Shown here one piece after another: positions 6,734-8,175 of a stretch of 8,175 bases of DNA; the first letter of the stretch is position 1; each line of letters begins with the position of its first letter. The notes beneath the pieces are model-generated. The model had not been told where the DNA came from and ran no database searches. It saw only the letters and a program-made list of their open reading frames with translations. Made by a program: the position numbers and the translations under genes. Source of the DNA: Vulcanimicrobiota bacterium (GTDB lineage: Bacteria; Vulcanimicrobiota; Vulcanimicrobiia; Vulcanimicrobiales; Vulcanimicrobiaceae). The stretch is taken from NCBI GenBank assembly GCA_014304965.1, contig JACRTZ010000058.1, positions 1 to 8,175 on the forward strand, in the 5' to 3' direction.

Positions 6734-7549
6734 TTAAGGCCCCGGCCCTCCCTGAGCGGCCGTGGCGAGCAGTCGAACGAAGGCGTGCGCGCGCTCGGCA
6801 GCCTCGTCGCCTCGCGTGCCCGCATAGGCTTCGACGAGCGCGCTGCCCACGATGGCGCCGTCGGCCAAGGCCGCGATCCGCCTGACGTGCTCCGGGGTGG
6901 CGATCCCGAAGCCGACGGCAACGGCCTTGCCGCTTGCCCTGCGCAGCGCGGTCACCCGCTCGGCAATCCAGGCGAAGTCCGGTTCGCGGCGCGTCCCCGT
7001 GACGCCGAGACGCGACACGAGGTAGACGAAGGCATCGCTCCCTTCCGCGATCCGCTCGGCGCGGGCAAGCGGGGTCGTCGGAGCGACCAGCAGCGGCAGC
7101 GCGAGCGCGCGCGCGGCGAACGCCGCACGTAGCTCTCCAATCTCTTCGAGCGGCACGTCGGGGACGATCGCCCCGCACGCACCCGAAGCCACGAGCTCGC
7201 CGGCAAAGCGCTCGATGCCGTATTGCACGACGGGATTGAGGTAACTGAACAGCACGATCGGCGGCGCCTCGTTGCGCACCGCCTCGCGCACGAGTGCGAA
7301 GACGCCGTCCAGGTTCATCTTGGCCTCGAGCGCGCGTTGCGCCGCAGCCGCGATGACCGGCCCGTCGGCGAGCGGGTCGCCGTAGGGAACGCCGAGTTCG
7401 ATCGCATCGGAGAACGGGCCGATCGCGGCAAGAACCGCCCGCGTCGTTTCGGCGTCGGGGTCGCCCGCGCACAGATACGGAACGAGCGCGCAGCGCCCCG
7501 CGGCTTTGGCGGCGGAAAACGCCGCTTCGAGCCGCGCGAGTCCGGTCAG
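6734..7549 (-). CDS. trpA: Tryptophan synthase alpha chain (probable CTG start)
   Basis: TIM-barrel subunit that cleaves indole-3-glycerol phosphate to indole and glyceraldehyde-3-phosphate and channels indole to TrpB. The first ATG in frame, at 7318, is clearly internal: the 77 codons upstream translate as genuine TrpA, including RCALVPYLCAGDPDAET, DAIELGVPYGDP and LADGP, which carry both catalytic acids (Glu51 and Asp62 here, equivalent to Glu49 and Asp60 of Salmonella). Later blocks are SYLNPVVQYGIERF, AIVPDVPLEE, LVAPTTP, YLVSRLGVTG, VGFGIATPEHV and ADGAIVGSALVEAY. No ATG, GTG or TTG exists in frame between 7549 and 7318. A CTG at 7549, overlapping the trpB stop as CTGA, gives 271 residues, the normal length, with a marginal GGGA 7 nt upstream. 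The function is firm; the start codon is inferred. Confidence 0.93.
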   Translation of the reverse strand: MTGLARLEAAFSAAKAAGRCALVPYLCAGDPDAETTRAVLAAIGPFSDAIELGVPYGDPLADGPVIAAAAQRALEAKMNLDGVFALVREAVRNEAPPIVLFSYLNPVVQYGIERFAGELVASGACGAIVPDVPLEEIGELRAAFAARALALPLLVAPTTPLARAERIAEGSDAFVYLVSRLGVTGTRREPDFAWIAERVTALRRASGKAVAVGFGIATPEHVRRIAALADGAIVGSALVEAYAGTRGDEAAERAHAFVRLLATAAQGGPGP

Positions 7550-8175
7550 CTGCGCGTCCCGTTCTCGAGCGAAGCGACGTGGCGAACGTCTTTGTCGCCG
7601 CGTCCGCTCAAATTCACGAGCAGCAAGCCGTCGCGTCCGCGCTCGCGCGCGAGTTTCGCGGCAAAAGCGAGCGCATGCGCCGACTCGAGCGCCGGCACGA
7701 TCCCTTCCCGTTCGGCGCAGCGGTGAAATGCGGCCAAGGCTTCGTCGTCGGTGGCGGACACGTACGTGGCGCGCCCGGTTTCCTTGAGGTGCGCGTGTTC
7801 CGGACCGACGCCGGGATAATCCAACCCCGCGCTGATCGAATGGGTCGGACGCACCTGACCTTCGGGCGTCTGCAGCAGATACGAACGCGAGCCGTGCAAA
7901 ATGCCGATCGTCCCCGCGTTGAGCGACGCGGCGGTGTCCTCGAATTCGAGCCCGTGGCCGCTCGCTTCAACGCCCCACAAGCGCACCTCGGGGTCGCCTG
8001 CAAACCCCGAAAAGATGCCGATCGCATTGCTGCCGCCGCCGACGCAAGCGACCACGTCGCTCGGCAGACGTCCGAACCGTTCCAAGACTTGCGCGCGCGC
8101 TTCGGTGCCGATCACCTTTTGAAATTCGCGCACCATGTACGGGTAGGGATGCGCGCCGACGACGCTGCCGATGAT
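7546..8175 (-). CDS. trpB: Tryptophan synthase beta chain, C-terminal part (5' end outside window)
   Basis: PLP enzyme that condenses indole with serine to form tryptophan. The frame is open to the right edge (IIGSVVGAHPYPYM precedes the internal ATG at 8136), leaving 209 residues of a family near 400; the N-terminal half with the PLP-binding lysine is outside. Visible hallmarks are VGGGSNAIGIFSGF, the PLP phosphate cradle; SISAGLDYPGVGPEH, typical of the TrpA-partnered TrpB1 type; SATDDEALAAF; GIVPALESAHALA; and NLSGRGDKD, whose serine contacts the PLP pyridine nitrogen. The TGA at 7548-7546 overlaps the proposed trpA start, supporting coupled production of the two subunits. The promoter and any trp attenuator would lie upstream, outside the window. 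Confidence 0.97.
   Translation of the reverse strand: MIGSVVGAHPYPYMVREFQKVIGTEARAQVLERFGRLPSDVVACVGGGSNAIGIFSGFAGDPEVRLWGVEASGHGLEFEDTAASLNAGTIGILHGSRSYLLQTPEGQVRPTHSISAGLDYPGVGPEHAHLKETGRATYVSATDDEALAAFHRCAEREGIVPALESAHALAFAAKLARERGRDGLLLVNLSGRGDKDVRHVASLENGTRS

Noticed and set aside
6682..6921. 80-codon N-terminal extension of the binding protein
   Set aside because: It overlies the trpA 3' end; the signal peptide and a perfect GGAGG place the start at the GTG at 6681.
1..8175. Search for mobile elements, CRISPR repeats, tRNA or other RNA genes, toxin-antitoxin pairs or defence genes
   Set aside because: All space is taken by metabolic and transport genes with gaps of 52 nt or less; no repeats, transposase motifs or structured RNA were seen.

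Overview
The window is 8.2 kb of dense, GC-rich bacterial DNA with short or overlapping gene junctions. It holds two convergent transcription units. The substrate-binding protein has a Sec signal peptide ending in an Ala-x-Ala site and no lipobox cysteine, which fits a diderm (periplasm-bearing) bacterium better than a Gram-positive one. The sequence alone does not allow a phylum call.

Plus strand, 1-2028: the 3' part of an L-2-hydroxyglutarate oxidase/dehydrogenase gene (lhgO-like, cut by the left edge), a two-domain rhodanese-type sulfurtransferase whose ATG overlaps the lhgO stop (TAATG), and a small VOC/glyoxalase-fold protein with a good Shine-Dalgarno sequence. The close packing suggests one operon.

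Minus strand, 8175-2038: the C-terminal part of trpB (cut by the right edge), trpA, then a complete branched-chain-amino-acid-type ABC importer in the order binding protein (livK-type), livH, livM, livG, livF. trpB/trpA, livH/livM and livG/livF each join through a 4-nt overlap in which a start codon overlaps a TGA stop (CTGA, TTGA, ATGA). Only 52 nt, with no recognisable terminator, separates trpA from the binding-protein gene, so read-through from trp into liv is plausible.

The two units meet tail to tail at a 9-nt gap, where a perfect 12-bp palindrome touches both stop codons. TrpAB makes tryptophan from indole-3-glycerol phosphate and serine. LivKHMGF should import a hydrophobic amino acid or related compound. 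LhgO removes L-2-hydroxyglutarate.

I see no IS element, CRISPR array, RNA gene, phage gene or defence-like cassette. All recognisable genes belong to known families. The points most worth a second look are the non-canonical start codons of trpA and livM, the unusual second domain of the sulfurtransferase, and the trp-liv and lhgO-rhodanese-VOC linkages. I did not find evidence for an undescribed system.
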